Of a DNA stretch of 64,000 nucleotides, positions 8,832-17,239 are shown one piece after another. The DNA is from Occallatibacter savannae (GTDB lineage Bacteria; Acidobacteriota; Terriglobia; Terriglobales; Acidobacteriaceae). Both the position numbers and the translations under genes were made by a program. Below the pieces are notes generated by a model. It did not search any database and had not been told where the DNA came from. It saw nothing but the letters and a program-made list of their open reading frames with translations. The stretch covers positions 1-64,000 of the forward strand of contig NZ_QFFY01000002.1 in NCBI RefSeq assembly GCF_003131205.1, given 5' to 3'. Positions within the stretch are counted from its first letter, which is position 1. Each line of letters opens with the position of its first letter.

Positions 8832-9119
8832 GTGACTACCCCCTCCCCCTCCCCTATTCTTTGTGACAAAGTACTCTGTTTTCTGCGACTTACGAGACGG
8901 CGGACGTTCTAAGTGTATCTAAACAATGGACTTAGCCACAAGGTGTTTGAAACTAAATGACTTAGGTGCAGGAACAAGGGAACGAGGGTACAAGAGATGT
9001 GGATTCATATCTCAAGTATGACGAAATCTGCGTATTAGACTGCAAACTCCGGCACGAAATTCTAATGGCTTTGAATCAACAACTTAGGGTAGATCGGACC
9101 TGCTTCGCCGCTTGACTTA
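8832..9119 (-). repeat. About 300-bp dispersed repeat, copy 2 (inverted partner at 3289-3620)
   Basis: It starts with 'GTGACTACCCCCTCCCCCTC' and ends at 'CGCCGCTTGACTT', the reverse complement of copy 1 throughout. The two copies enclose 3621-8831 (pseudokinase, parB, parA, parS, rsmG, amidotransferase). No coding frame is seen. Confidence 0.8.
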
Positions 9120-9223
9120 TGTGAGGTGCACCCCTGCAATGAGACGGTCTTGTCCCTGCTCAGGCGCGTTTCGACGGGACATCTCGGCGGGTCAGGAGCG
9201 TATTTAACCGATCGGTAAATGGA

Positions 9224-9352
9224 CTAGGAATCGGTCCGCTCCGGCTCCCATTGGTCCTTGAGGTCGCGATCGATCCAGTCTTCGTGATCTTTCCGCTTGT
9301 CGCGTTCGCGCCGTTTCTCCTCTTCGTCTCGCTCTTCTCGTCCGTCGCTCAC
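9224..9352 (-). CDS. Very short, highly charged protein (42 aa)
   Basis: A GTG at 9352, eight bases after AGAGGGA, opens a frame reading (M)SDGREERDEEEKRRERDK, continuing 'DHEDWIDRDLKDQWEPERTD' and stopping at TAG 9224-9226. More than half of the residues are Asp, Glu, Arg or Lys, and Trp recurs in a regular helix-like pattern. This is consistent with a real small helical protein, but there is no family I can name. It stands alone between repeats. Confidence 0.5.
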   Translation of the reverse strand: MSDGREERDEEEKRRERDKRKDHEDWIDRDLKDQWEPERTDS

Positions 9353-9439
9353 TGCGATTCCCTCTGCTTCTGAGTCTAAGCGGTTTTCGGAGGACCTTTT
9401 CGGTCCAGGCTGTTTGCGTATTGAGCTTGGCCCCTGAAT

Positions 9440-9990
9440 GGGAGAAACGTCCCTCAGCGCTGAAAGCCGCGCTCATTTGAGCCACTTGGAGGTACGACTT
9501 GAAAGTCGTGGCCCGATGCACCGTCCCTACAGGACTTAAATCGACTACCTATCTACGAACCCCCGCGCTGAAGCGCGGGGCTAACAACCTTTGCGCGTAA
9601 CGGCGCGTTCCGGCACGACTAAAGTCGTGTCCTGACGCATCTTGCTGACGGCCATCGTGGTCGTGATTTGAGGAGTTGGCTCAGTGCAGTAACTGAAGCA
9701 TGGTGATGTTTGGTGGTTTCGGTAGACTTCGGCTGGGCAGGGGCTATAAAGCCCATCTCTGATTTGTGCTGTACCTTCGGCATGACTGAACAGCTTGCTG
9801 AGAAATGCGCCGGTCTTGCCAGGACTCATCGAAACCGTCCCGCAGCGGCTAAAGCCGCGCTCTATTTGCAGCGCTTATCGGCACAGATGAATCTGTGCCC
9901 TTTCAAAACCCAGTTGTTTCGGACTTTTGCAGCAAGCTGTGAAGTCGTGCCCTGACGCTTTTTGCTGACGGCCATTTGTGGTCGTGAATT
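9440..9990. repeat. Array of short palindromic hairpin repeats plus a 48-bp direct repeat
   Basis: At least five small hairpins share one design, a GC-rich stem closed by a GAA, AAA or similar loop: ACGACTT/AAGTCGT near 9493, CCCGCGCT/AGCGCGGG near 9561, GCACGACT/AGTCGTG near 9612, CAGCGGCT/AGCCGCGC near 9843 and GGCACAGAT/ATCTGTGCC near 9880. In addition, the string around 'CTGACGCATCTTGCTGACGG' (9625-9671) recurs at about 9945-9990. The stretch has no coherent reading frame. It resembles REP/BIME-type intergenic palindromes. Confidence 0.6.
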
Positions 9991-10042
9991 GCCGAACCGA
10001 GACAGATGCAGGCAGCCTTTTAGAATCGAGCTGGGGTGGAGC

Positions 10043-11053
10043 GTGCTGGCCGGATCAAGCAAAGGTCGGTTTTTCCTATCGATTGCGATCTGTGCGCAGG
10101 CGGCAACCGATGACGAGCGACTCCAGAAGGCTCTGTTAGAGATCGCCGATCGCGACCCTGAAATCAGAGTGCATTGTGAAGCGCCTGGGATCACTCACAT
10201 TGTCGAGGCAGAGAGCAAAGCGCGCCTGGATTCGGTCTGTGATCGCATCCGCAACCATTACGTTGCAATTCGCGTTGATGGACCCCGGCCCGTTCTGCTC
10301 GAGACGATTCGGAATATCGGCGAAGGAGAAGGAAAGTACATTCGGCAGGTGGGCGGCTCCGGGAACTATGGACACTGCAGGTTGCGGCTCGAGCCAAGAG
10401 CGCGGGGTGAGGGCTACTCCTTTGCGAGCCTGGTTGGCGGTGACCTGCCCGACGCTTTTGTGAAAGCGGTGGATCGCGGAGTGCAGAGCGCGATGCTATC
10501 GGGTGTTGTGAGAGGGCATCCGGCAGTTGATTTAGCTGCGTATCTCGTACACGGGAGTTACCATGCTGAGGACTCGAACCCAGAGGCGTTCGAAATTGCA
10601 GGCGCAACGGCGTTTCGCAATGCTGCGAGGGCGTGCTCGCCTGTCGTGCTCGAACCCATAGTGATCGCTTCATACGAAGTACAGAAAATGTGGGCGGAAA
10701 CGATTGAGCATGCAGTGGGCCGGCGTGGCGGACGCATCGCCAGCATCAAGCCTGTTTTCTGCGATGAGAACGGAGTCTCTATCTCTTCCAAGGGCTTCGC
10801 GAACGTGCAGAGCCAGATGCTGAACGATTGGCTTACGGCCAGAGAGTGGACGGAGATCACGGCCATTTTGCCGCTCTCTGGACTTCTTACCGCGCCGTTC
10901 AGCAGGCTTGGGATCTTGACGGCGAGATTGGTGAGCTATGAGCCCGTGGATGAGTCTGAAGACGAGGGCACGGCGGGGATCACTGTGAACAAGCCGACAC
11001 CTCCGAGACGCGGCAGCAGTGGTGAAGCGGTTCGACCAGAGGAGGACGATTGA
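10043..11053 (+). CDS. EF-G-like protein lacking the GTPase domain
   Basis: The sequence aligns with EF-G/FusA from domain III to V: 'FFLSIAICAQAATDDERLQK' (domain III), 'GSGNYGHCRLRLEP' and 'HGSYHAEDSNPEAFEIAGATAF' (domain IV, tip region), then 'VVLEPIVIASYEVQKMWAET' (domain V). Domains I and II with the P-loop are absent, and 337 aa is less than half of EF-G (about 700). The start at GTG 10043 is a judgement; the frame is open to 9962 but passes into repeat sequence. It cannot hydrolyse GTP. It may be a ribosome-binding mimic or factor. The C-terminus is acidic. Confidence 0.75.
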   Translation: MLAGSSKGRFFLSIAICAQAATDDERLQKALLEIADRDPEIRVHCEAPGITHIVEAESKARLDSVCDRIRNHYVAIRVDGPRPVLLETIRNIGEGEGKYIRQVGGSGNYGHCRLRLEPRARGEGYSFASLVGGDLPDAFVKAVDRGVQSAMLSGVVRGHPAVDLAAYLVHGSYHAEDSNPEAFEIAGATAFRNAARACSPVVLEPIVIASYEVQKMWAETIEHAVGRRGGRIASIKPVFCDENGVSISSKGFANVQSQMLNDWLTAREWTEITAILPLSGLLTAPFSRLGILTARLVSYEPVDESEDEGTAGITVNKPTPPRRGSSGEAVRPEEDD

Positions 11054-11188
11054 ACTGGGATTGAACGAGTGGCGATGAAGCCTGGCGCGGAGGCTGCGCG
11101 AAGCGGAGACAGGGGTACAATGCTTGGTTGCAGAGTCGGTGACATTGTTGTTTCCGGTGAAGGTTGAGCTCCTCAGCAAGGGAGAGAG

Positions 11189-12976
11189 ATGAAGCATTTG
11201 AGCGTTGTTGCCATAGTTGCGCTGTCCGTCCTTGTTTCCTGGTCAAGATTCATCGCCACCGGATTTGCCCAGACAGACCCATCGTCAAAAGCACCGCAAT
11301 CGAGCGGCGATTATGTATTTCGTTCGACGGTGCGTCGAGTTCCGATTGATGTGGTGGTGCAGGACAAGGACGGCAAGCCGGTACGAGGGCTTAAGCAGAG
11401 CGACTTCAAAGTGCAGGAGGATGGGAAGGATCAGCGGGTGCTGACGTTTGACGCGTCAGATGGAACCGCTGCTGCATTCGTTCCGCCGAAGCTGCCGCCG
11501 ATGCCGCCGAATACGTTTGTAGATATGCCGCGAGAGCCGGAGCGCGGGCCGCTGTACATCCTCTACTACGACATGGTGAACACGTCGCAAGAAGATCAGA
11601 TGTCGTTTCGCGCGGAGCTGCTGAAGTTTGTGGACAATGCGGCGCCGGGTACGCGGATCGCACTGTTTGTGAATGCGAAGGGTCTACACATGCTGCAGGG
11701 GTTCACGACGGATCACGCGCTGCTGCGGGAGGCGATTTTGCGGAAGGGGCCGCCGCCTTCGATACCGGATGTGTTTTTGTTTGGGGAAACGTTCGGGAGG
11801 TATGACGCGGGCGCGGCGCTGGCGAATTTCAATTTCATGGCGGAGTATCTGGCCGGCTTGCCGGATCGGAAGAATCTGATCTGGCTGGCGAGCTATTTTC
11901 CGATTCCGGTGGGACCGACGGTGGTGGGGACGGATACGACGAAGCCGTCATCACCACCCATGCCGGGGAGTGTGGGCGGGATGGGCGGGCCGGCGACGCT
12001 GGACTTGTCGGAGCTGCTACGGGACAGGATTCGAAACACGTATGCTTCGCTGATGCGCAGCCGGGTGGCGCTCTATCCGGTAAGCCTGTCGGGGGTTACA
12101 GGAAGCAATGACGCGGTTGTTGTGGGAGGCGGGGATGCGATCGTGGATCGGCAGAACCTGGATTCGATAGCAGCATCGACGGGAGGACGCGCCTTCTACG
12201 GGAATAATCGCTCGGGAGAGCTGATTGAAAAAGCGGTGGAGCACGGGGAGAGCTACTACACGCTGAGCTATGCGCCGCAGAATGCGAACTTCGATGGATC
12301 GGAGCGGCGGATTCATGTTGCGCTGGCGGATGACGGCAAGAAGTATCGGCTGACGTATCGGAGTGTGTATTACGCGGTGTCAGATGATGCGGTGCAGAAT
12401 GCACACAAGAAGGATGTGGTGCAGCAAAGGTTCCTGGCGGCGAAGGCAGCCGATACGTTGTATGCGACGGCGGAGCACGGGGCGCCGATGATCCATGACC
12501 TGCTGTTCATCGCGCATATGTCGGCTGTGGGTGAGCCGAGGACGGCGACAGCGGAGGAAATGCGAGCGCTGGAGGATTCGCCGGCATTCTTCCGCACTCG
12601 CAAGCATAACCAAAACCCGAAACCGCTAGCGCCGGTGAAGCTGCAGCAGTACGTGATCAACTATGACGTGATTGATCCGGCGCTGCGGGCGGCGGCGATG
12701 AGGAAGCAGCAGCCGACTGTGCTGGAGTTTGCAGCGGCCGCGTACGCGAATGATGGCACGATGCTGAACAGCATTTTAAACAAGGGCGAGATTTCGAACG
12801 GGGCTCGGCCCGAAGGGAAAGTGGATCACCGGTTCCAGGCGGTGCAGGAATTGCAGGTGCCTCCGGGGGCGGCGTATATCCGGGTGGTGGTGCGGAATAC
12901 GGCGAACGACCGGACAGGGGCGCTGGAGGTGAGGCTGCCGTTGAAGCCGCAGGTGGAGAGGGCGGCGGTGAAGTAG
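11189..12976 (+). CDS. Secreted VWFA-related domain protein
   Basis: The 595-aa product has a signal peptide ('MKHLSVVAIVALSVLVSWSR', cut near Ala27) and then the beta-strand module 'RRVPIDVVVQDKDGKPVRGL' with 'DFKVQEDGKDQRVLTFD', which opens the VWFA-related proteins so numerous in Acidobacteriota. A von Willebrand A-like domain follows ('LYILYYDMVNTSQEDQMSF', 'GTRIALFVNAKGLHMLQGFT', 'SRVALYPVSLSGVTG', 'STGGRAFYGNNRSGELIEKA'), then the characteristic 'YYTLSYAPQN'. It presumably acts outside the cytoplasm in adhesion or complex assembly. The start ATG follows GGGAGAGAG. Confidence 0.88.
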   Translation: MKHLSVVAIVALSVLVSWSRFIATGFAQTDPSSKAPQSSGDYVFRSTVRRVPIDVVVQDKDGKPVRGLKQSDFKVQEDGKDQRVLTFDASDGTAAAFVPPKLPPMPPNTFVDMPREPERGPLYILYYDMVNTSQEDQMSFRAELLKFVDNAAPGTRIALFVNAKGLHMLQGFTTDHALLREAILRKGPPPSIPDVFLFGETFGRYDAGAALANFNFMAEYLAGLPDRKNLIWLASYFPIPVGPTVVGTDTTKPSSPPMPGSVGGMGGPATLDLSELLRDRIRNTYASLMRSRVALYPVSLSGVTGSNDAVVVGGGDAIVDRQNLDSIAASTGGRAFYGNNRSGELIEKAVEHGESYYTLSYAPQNANFDGSERRIHVALADDGKKYRLTYRSVYYAVSDDAVQNAHKKDVVQQRFLAAKAADTLYATAEHGAPMIHDLLFIAHMSAVGEPRTATAEEMRALEDSPAFFRTRKHNQNPKPLAPVKLQQYVINYDVIDPALRAAAMRKQQPTVLEFAAAAYANDGTMLNSILNKGEISNGARPEGKVDHRFQAVQELQVPPGAAYIRVVVRNTANDRTGALEVRLPLKPQVERAAVK

Positions 12977-13125
12977 GCGGCGGCCTGGTATCCCATGTCT
13001 CCAACAGCGGGAGACCCTTCGACAAGCTCAGGGCAAGCTATGGGGCACCCGAGTTTCTTGTCTTCTGCTGATTCCCCGGTCCCCAGGTGCGAGGGATCGG
13101 GGGCACCCAGCCTAGGAATTGACGA

Positions 13126-15048
13126 CTACTTTACCGTGGGGCCGTAGTCGGCGTGGTTGGTGGTTTTGAGGGATTCGGATTTGGAGCCCTGGAGGTCGAA
13201 GAGCACGATCTCGTTCTGGCCGGTGCGGAGCCAGGGGCCGGGCGTGTAGAGCGTGAACTGGGGGCCGATGGACCAGAAGCGGCCGAGAGGTTTGCCGTTG
13301 AGGAACGCGACGCCTTTGGAGAGGGTGTGCGTGTCCAGAAATGTGTCCGGAAAAGTGTCGGGGATCGGGGTCTTTGCACCGGATGATGACTGCGCTGTGA
13401 GTGAGTAGCGGTAGAAGCAGGGGCCTTCACACGGGGCTTGCGTGAAGTGGAGTGCGGCGAGGTCGGAGATCGGCAGGGAGTAGATCTGCCAGTGCTGCGG
13501 CTGCTGATTTCCGATGGTGACGGACCCGGTGATTCCCTTGCGCTCGGTGCGAATCACTTTGGTGAAGTTCACGCGGCCTGAGTTTTCGACGAGGATGTCG
13601 AGCGTAGTTTTGCTGAGGGTTGGCGGAAGAGCGAGGCTGGACTGGCCGAGACGGCGATCGAGGGTGCCGATGAGTTTGCGGTCGATGTAGATCTGCGCGT
13701 AGTCGTGGAGGCCGTCGATGGTGAGTTGGCCGGAAGCGCCGTTGGGGATTTCGGTGCGGTAGAGGATGTAGCCGTAAGACTGATCGAGGTCCTCCATGGT
13801 GAGGAGTTTGTCGGATTCGAGGGGTGCGGGGAGATTGGACCAGAGCGAGGCGGATTCGGGGTGGGGCGAGACGGGGTAGGTTTGCGCCGGGATTGAGGGC
13901 GGGATGGTGGGCGGAGTCTCGGCGGTGACGCGGGTGATGGCTTCGCGGAAGGCGGTGAATTTGGGCGTGGGCTGGCCGCTTTCGTTGAGGGGCGCGTCGT
14001 AGTCGTAGCTGGTGGTGTCGGGCTCGTAGTTGGAGCCGTTGCTGTTGGCGCCGTTCATGAACCCGAAACTCGTGCCGCCATGGAACATGTACATGCTGAC
14101 GGAGTAGCCCTGTTGGAGCATCCACTCGTATTCGGAGGCGTTGGCGGCTACGGCGGTGGTGTGGTGGTGCTCGCCCCAGTGATCGAACCATCCGGCCCAG
14201 TATTCGCCGGTCATATAAGGGCCCGTGGTGCGGAGCTTCTTGAGGGTGTCGAAGGCTTGTTTGGCGTCGCCGGTGCCGAAATTGATGACGGCCGGGAGTT
14301 CGGGGAGGGAGCCGTTGGGTACCTGCTCGGGGCCATCGGCGGTGTAAAGGAGCGTGTCAGGTGCAGCGAGGCCTGATTTGAGGAGCCCGTCCTTGACCGC
14401 TCTCATGTAGGAGTGGTCGTTGCCGAAGGAGCCGTACTCATTTTCGACCTGGATGGCGATGATGGGGCCGCCATTGTGGAGCAGGAGCGGCGAGAGCTCT
14501 TTGGAAAGGCGCGCGAACCACTCGTTCATGGCGGCGAGGTATTTGGGATCGGTGGAGCGGAGGGTGAGATTGCGATCTTTGAGGAGCCATGAGGGGTAGC
14601 CACCGAGATCCCACTCGGCGCAGACGTAGGGGCCGGGGCGGAGTATGACGTTGAGGCCCTCCTGCTGGGCTTCGCGGATGTACTCGGCGACGTCGTTCTG
14701 GCCGGCGAAGTCGTAAACCCCCGGGCGGGGCTCGTGGAGGTTCCAGAACACGTAGGTGGTTATGGTGTTGAGTCCCATAGCGCGGGCCATCTGGAAGCGG
14801 TTGCGCCAGTAGGCGCGCGGCACGCGGGGGTAGTGCATTTCGCCGGAGAGGATCTGGTAGGGCTTGCCGTCGTATTGGAATTGGCCGCCCACGACGGCGA
14901 AGGTGTGGGAGGCCGTCTCAGGCTTGCCGGCAACAGCCGGGACCAGATGCGACGACAGTTCGACTTCGCTCAGCACAGGGTTGAGGACGCGCGAGGGAGA
15001 AAACACCGATGCAGCCAGAAACACAGGGACAAGCAAAGCGGAGCGCAT
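13126..15048 (-). CDS. Secreted GH35 beta-galactosidase
   Basis: The product is 640 aa, beginning with a short signal-like stretch 'MRSALLVPVFLAASVFSPSR'. The GH35 landmarks are in order: 'YQILSGEMHYPRVPRAYWRN', 'TYVFWNLHEPRPGVYDF', 'VILRPGPYVCAEWDLGGYP', the acid/base Glu in 'IQVENEYGSFG', and the nucleophile Glu in 'MTGEYWAGWFDHWGE'. C-terminal beta-sandwich domains follow ('GVAFLNGKPLGRFWSIGPQF'). It hydrolyses terminal beta-galactosides in plant or microbial polysaccharides, probably in the periplasm. It converges with the VWFA gene; no clear terminator is seen between them. Confidence 0.93.
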   Translation of the reverse strand: MRSALLVPVFLAASVFSPSRVLNPVLSEVELSSHLVPAVAGKPETASHTFAVVGGQFQYDGKPYQILSGEMHYPRVPRAYWRNRFQMARAMGLNTITTYVFWNLHEPRPGVYDFAGQNDVAEYIREAQQEGLNVILRPGPYVCAEWDLGGYPSWLLKDRNLTLRSTDPKYLAAMNEWFARLSKELSPLLLHNGGPIIAIQVENEYGSFGNDHSYMRAVKDGLLKSGLAAPDTLLYTADGPEQVPNGSLPELPAVINFGTGDAKQAFDTLKKLRTTGPYMTGEYWAGWFDHWGEHHHTTAVAANASEYEWMLQQGYSVSMYMFHGGTSFGFMNGANSNGSNYEPDTTSYDYDAPLNESGQPTPKFTAFREAITRVTAETPPTIPPSIPAQTYPVSPHPESASLWSNLPAPLESDKLLTMEDLDQSYGYILYRTEIPNGASGQLTIDGLHDYAQIYIDRKLIGTLDRRLGQSSLALPPTLSKTTLDILVENSGRVNFTKVIRTERKGITGSVTIGNQQPQHWQIYSLPISDLAALHFTQAPCEGPCFYRYSLTAQSSSGAKTPIPDTFPDTFLDTHTLSKGVAFLNGKPLGRFWSIGPQFTLYTPGPWLRTGQNEIVLFDLQGSKSESLKTTNHADYGPTVK

Positions 15049-15235
15049 GCGGGCAATGATAACCGTCTGCAGCGCAGATGCGGAGGCGGGCGCGAAACGA
15101 GATGTCGCTTCTGATCAGGGTGGGAGAAAGGAAGCCGTCCGCCGTGGAGGGCGAGAAGTGGCCAGCTTCGCAGAGGGTTTGAGCGCGCCTTTTCGTTGGG
15201 GGCAATCTGCTGCTAAACTTAAGGCTGACCTGCGA

Positions 15236-15312
15236 AGGCGCGTAGCTCAGTTGGTTAGAGCGCTTCCTTGACACGGAAGAGGTCGTTGGTTCGAATCCAA
15301 TCGTGCCTACCA
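15236..15312 (+). tRNA. tRNA-Val (GAC)
   Basis: The cloverleaf is complete: acceptor AGGCGCG pairs with CGTGCCT, the D arm is TAGCTCAGTTGGTTAGAGCG, the anticodon arm is CTTCC-TTGACAC-GGAAG with anticodon GAC, and the T arm is GTTGG-TTCGAAT-CCAAT. CCA is encoded. The island integrase begins 132 bp downstream, so the 3' end of this gene is the likely attachment site. Confidence 0.95.
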
Positions 15313-15349
15313 TTCTTATCAATCACTTACAGATCTTGAGAATGGTCGA

Positions 15350-15367
15350 CAGGTGAGATCTCACCTG
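15350..15367. promoter_or_regulatory. 18-bp perfect palindrome between tRNA and integrase
   Basis: CAGGTGAGATCTCACCTG is perfectly palindromic. Two further TCACCTG-type half sites follow within 20 bp (GTCACCTG and TTCACCTGC), all between the attachment site and the integrase 3' end. The arrangement suits arm-type binding sites for the integrase or excisionase, or an operator. Confidence 0.5.
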
Positions 15368-15444
15368 CAAAACGTCACCTGTTCACCTGCAAGACCCCCT
15401 CTGACATGCCCTGACTGCTTCCTTTTGCGCGCGCTTCAGCGGCC

Positions 15445-16611
15445 TCACTGAACCGTCTGCGAGCCAGACTGAATAGCGCGCATGATGGAGTCTTGAGCCG
15501 CCATCATGGACGCATTCACCTGGTGCGCGTAGAGCCCAAGTGTCGTTGAGACGTTCGCATGGCGAAGCAGCCCTTGCACTGTCTTCACGTCCGTTCCTTG
15601 ATTGACCAGCCAGCTTGCCAGTCCATGGCGGAAATTGTGGAACCCGAACCGCTGGCCCTTTCTCAGCTTTACCCCGGCAGCGATGGCCGCCGGGCGAAGA
15701 TGATCCGAAGTGAGCACACTACTCGATCTCGGTTGCCGTCCCTTCGTTCTCGTACTCGCGAAGATCCAGTCCGTCGGCCGAGCGTGCACCGTCTCTCGTT
15801 GCCAGTTGCGCAGGCAGTCGGCCAAAAGATCGGTGAGTGGTACAGGGGCCGCGGAGTCGTCCGTCTTCATGCGTTCCACTACCGTGTCCCGAACCCAGAC
15901 CCGACGAAGGTTGATTTGCTTAGAGTGGTAATCAATGTCCTCCCACTTCAAGCCCATCGCCTCGCTGATACGAATCCCCGTTGCTGCCACCAGAATCACA
16001 AGCGTCTGCTCCATGCCGGAGAGAAGCGCGAAGATCTTGGCGGCCGTTGCGGGATCCACCACGATTGGTTTGTAGCTGGACTTCGCCGATTGCTCAACCC
16101 AACGTACCGGATTCGACGATTCGCTGCGCGGCACCAGACCGTACTTCTGCGCCCGTGTGTAGATGACGGACATAATGCGCCGTATCTTGTCCTTCGTCGG
16201 GTTCGAGCGCGCGATCGAAGCGAGCCACTGTTCGATTGCGAGCGGCTCGATCTCGAGTGCAAGACTCTTTCCCCAACGAGGCAGCAGGTAGTCATCGATG
16301 TAGTGCTGAACCGTGTATTGAGTTGTGACCGCCAACTTCGTCATACCGTTCTCCCGATAGCTGGCGGCGAGATCGCCGAAGGTGAGCCGGCCAGCTGCGA
16401 CTAGCTTTTGGTCGACAAGTTGTGGTTTGAGGTGCCTCCGATCGATCTCACGCCAAGCGTCTTTGTCGGATCGAAAATCAGCCACTGCGCCTATCACCCG
16501 CGTGTGCTCGACTCTCTTTCCGGTCTCCGGCTTGAGAACGTACCAGTGATACACCCAGACTGGACCAGTCTTCCTGCGTTGCTCTTTAGTAATCCATCCC
16601 CGTTGCGCCAT
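15445..16611 (-). CDS. Tyrosine recombinase/integrase (tRNA-proximal)
   Basis: The product is 388 aa with an N-terminal SAM-like/core-binding region ('GDLAASYRENGMTKLAVTTQ') and a catalytic domain carrying the family residues: Arg in 'AATGIRISEAMGLKWEDIDY', His-x-x-Arg in 'GFHNFRHGLASWLV', a second His in 'LLRHANVSTTLGLYAHQ' and its Tyr nucleophile. The start ATG follows AAGGAGACATCTGAA. It is oriented with its 3' end toward tRNA-Val, typical of islands inserted at tRNA genes. The small excisionase gene is directly upstream. Confidence 0.93.
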   Translation of the reverse strand: MAQRGWITKEQRRKTGPVWVYHWYVLKPETGKRVEHTRVIGAVADFRSDKDAWREIDRRHLKPQLVDQKLVAAGRLTFGDLAASYRENGMTKLAVTTQYTVQHYIDDYLLPRWGKSLALEIEPLAIEQWLASIARSNPTKDKIRRIMSVIYTRAQKYGLVPRSESSNPVRWVEQSAKSSYKPIVVDPATAAKIFALLSGMEQTLVILVAATGIRISEAMGLKWEDIDYHSKQINLRRVWVRDTVVERMKTDDSAAPVPLTDLLADCLRNWQRETVHARPTDWIFASTRTKGRQPRSSSVLTSDHLRPAAIAAGVKLRKGQRFGFHNFRHGLASWLVNQGTDVKTVQGLLRHANVSTTLGLYAHQVNASMMAAQDSIMRAIQSGSQTVQ

Positions 16612-16725
16612 TTCAGATGTCTCCTTGTGGCGCTGGAGACTGCCTGCAATCGATTATTTCCCAATCGCACGAATAGGAACACATTATTTTGATTCCGGAC
16701 GTCGGAGCTTCGCATCGGAAGATCC

Positions 16726-16920
16726 TTACCTGCTAGATTCAACTTCTCTCGCGATCTCGCTCAGTCTGAATCGCCATGTGCGCCGCGCACCGGTTCCGAG
16801 CGGGTGCCCAGGAATCTGCCCCGCACGCGCCATTTCGAGCAGCCGGCGAGGCTTGATGCCGAGGAACTCAGCCGCTCGAGTCGCATCGACGAATGGTTCA
16901 GGATTTAAGTTCTCGTTCAC
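16726..16920 (-). CDS. Excisionase-like MerR/HTH_17 protein
   Basis: The product is 64 aa; GTG 16920 follows GGAGGAGCCTGG, a strong ribosome site. The body 'FVDATRAAEFLGIKPRRLLE' with 'MARAGQIPGHPLGTGARRTW' and 'RFRLSEIAREV' is the winged-helix fold of phage excisionases and other helix-turn-helix DNA-binding proteins. It lies 114 bp upstream of the integrase in the same direction and probably controls excision. The same domain type is fused to the second integrase at 61491. Confidence 0.85.
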   Translation of the reverse strand: MNENLNPEPFVDATRAAEFLGIKPRRLLEMARAGQIPGHPLGTGARRTWRFRLSEIAREVESSR

Positions 16921-17239
16921 CCAGGCTCCTCCAGAGGCCCTTTCAGCAATGCCGCATCGCTACGCGCGAGAAACAAACGCTAGTTTCCCTTCTCTACCTC
17001 ACGTTCAGAGAATCCTACGGGCCAGCGCTTTCGGACCTGCACCGATTCTGCCGTTTTGGGTGTTCCGTGAATAGACGGTTGGGATAGAGAAGACTCAGGT
17101 GGGAATTCTCAGGAATGGGTAGGTGAGTTCTGCATCACTGCCGCGAACCGTACACCCGAGACACAAGCGCATCTTCACGCCTGAGCAGCAACTGCTCCTT
17201 CGCCACCGAATGGAAAAAGCTGAGCGCGCCAAATTGGGT
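16921..17239. other. Gene-free stretch
   Basis: This is the upstream region of the excisionase gene. I see no convincing small gene, hairpin or repeat in it. Confidence 0.4.

Noticed and set aside
3289..9119. Insertion sequence or composite transposon flanked by 300-bp inverted repeats
   Set aside because: No transposase lies between them; the enclosed genes are core segregation genes in normal order.
9440..9990. CRISPR array
   Set aside because: The repeats are palindromes with differing stems and irregular spacing, without a constant repeat or cas genes.
13427..14191. Long alternative frame on the minus strand inside the GH35 gene
   Set aside because: Its translation is Arg/His/Pro-rich, a typical shadow of a GC-rich gene; the GH35 frame has all catalytic motifs.
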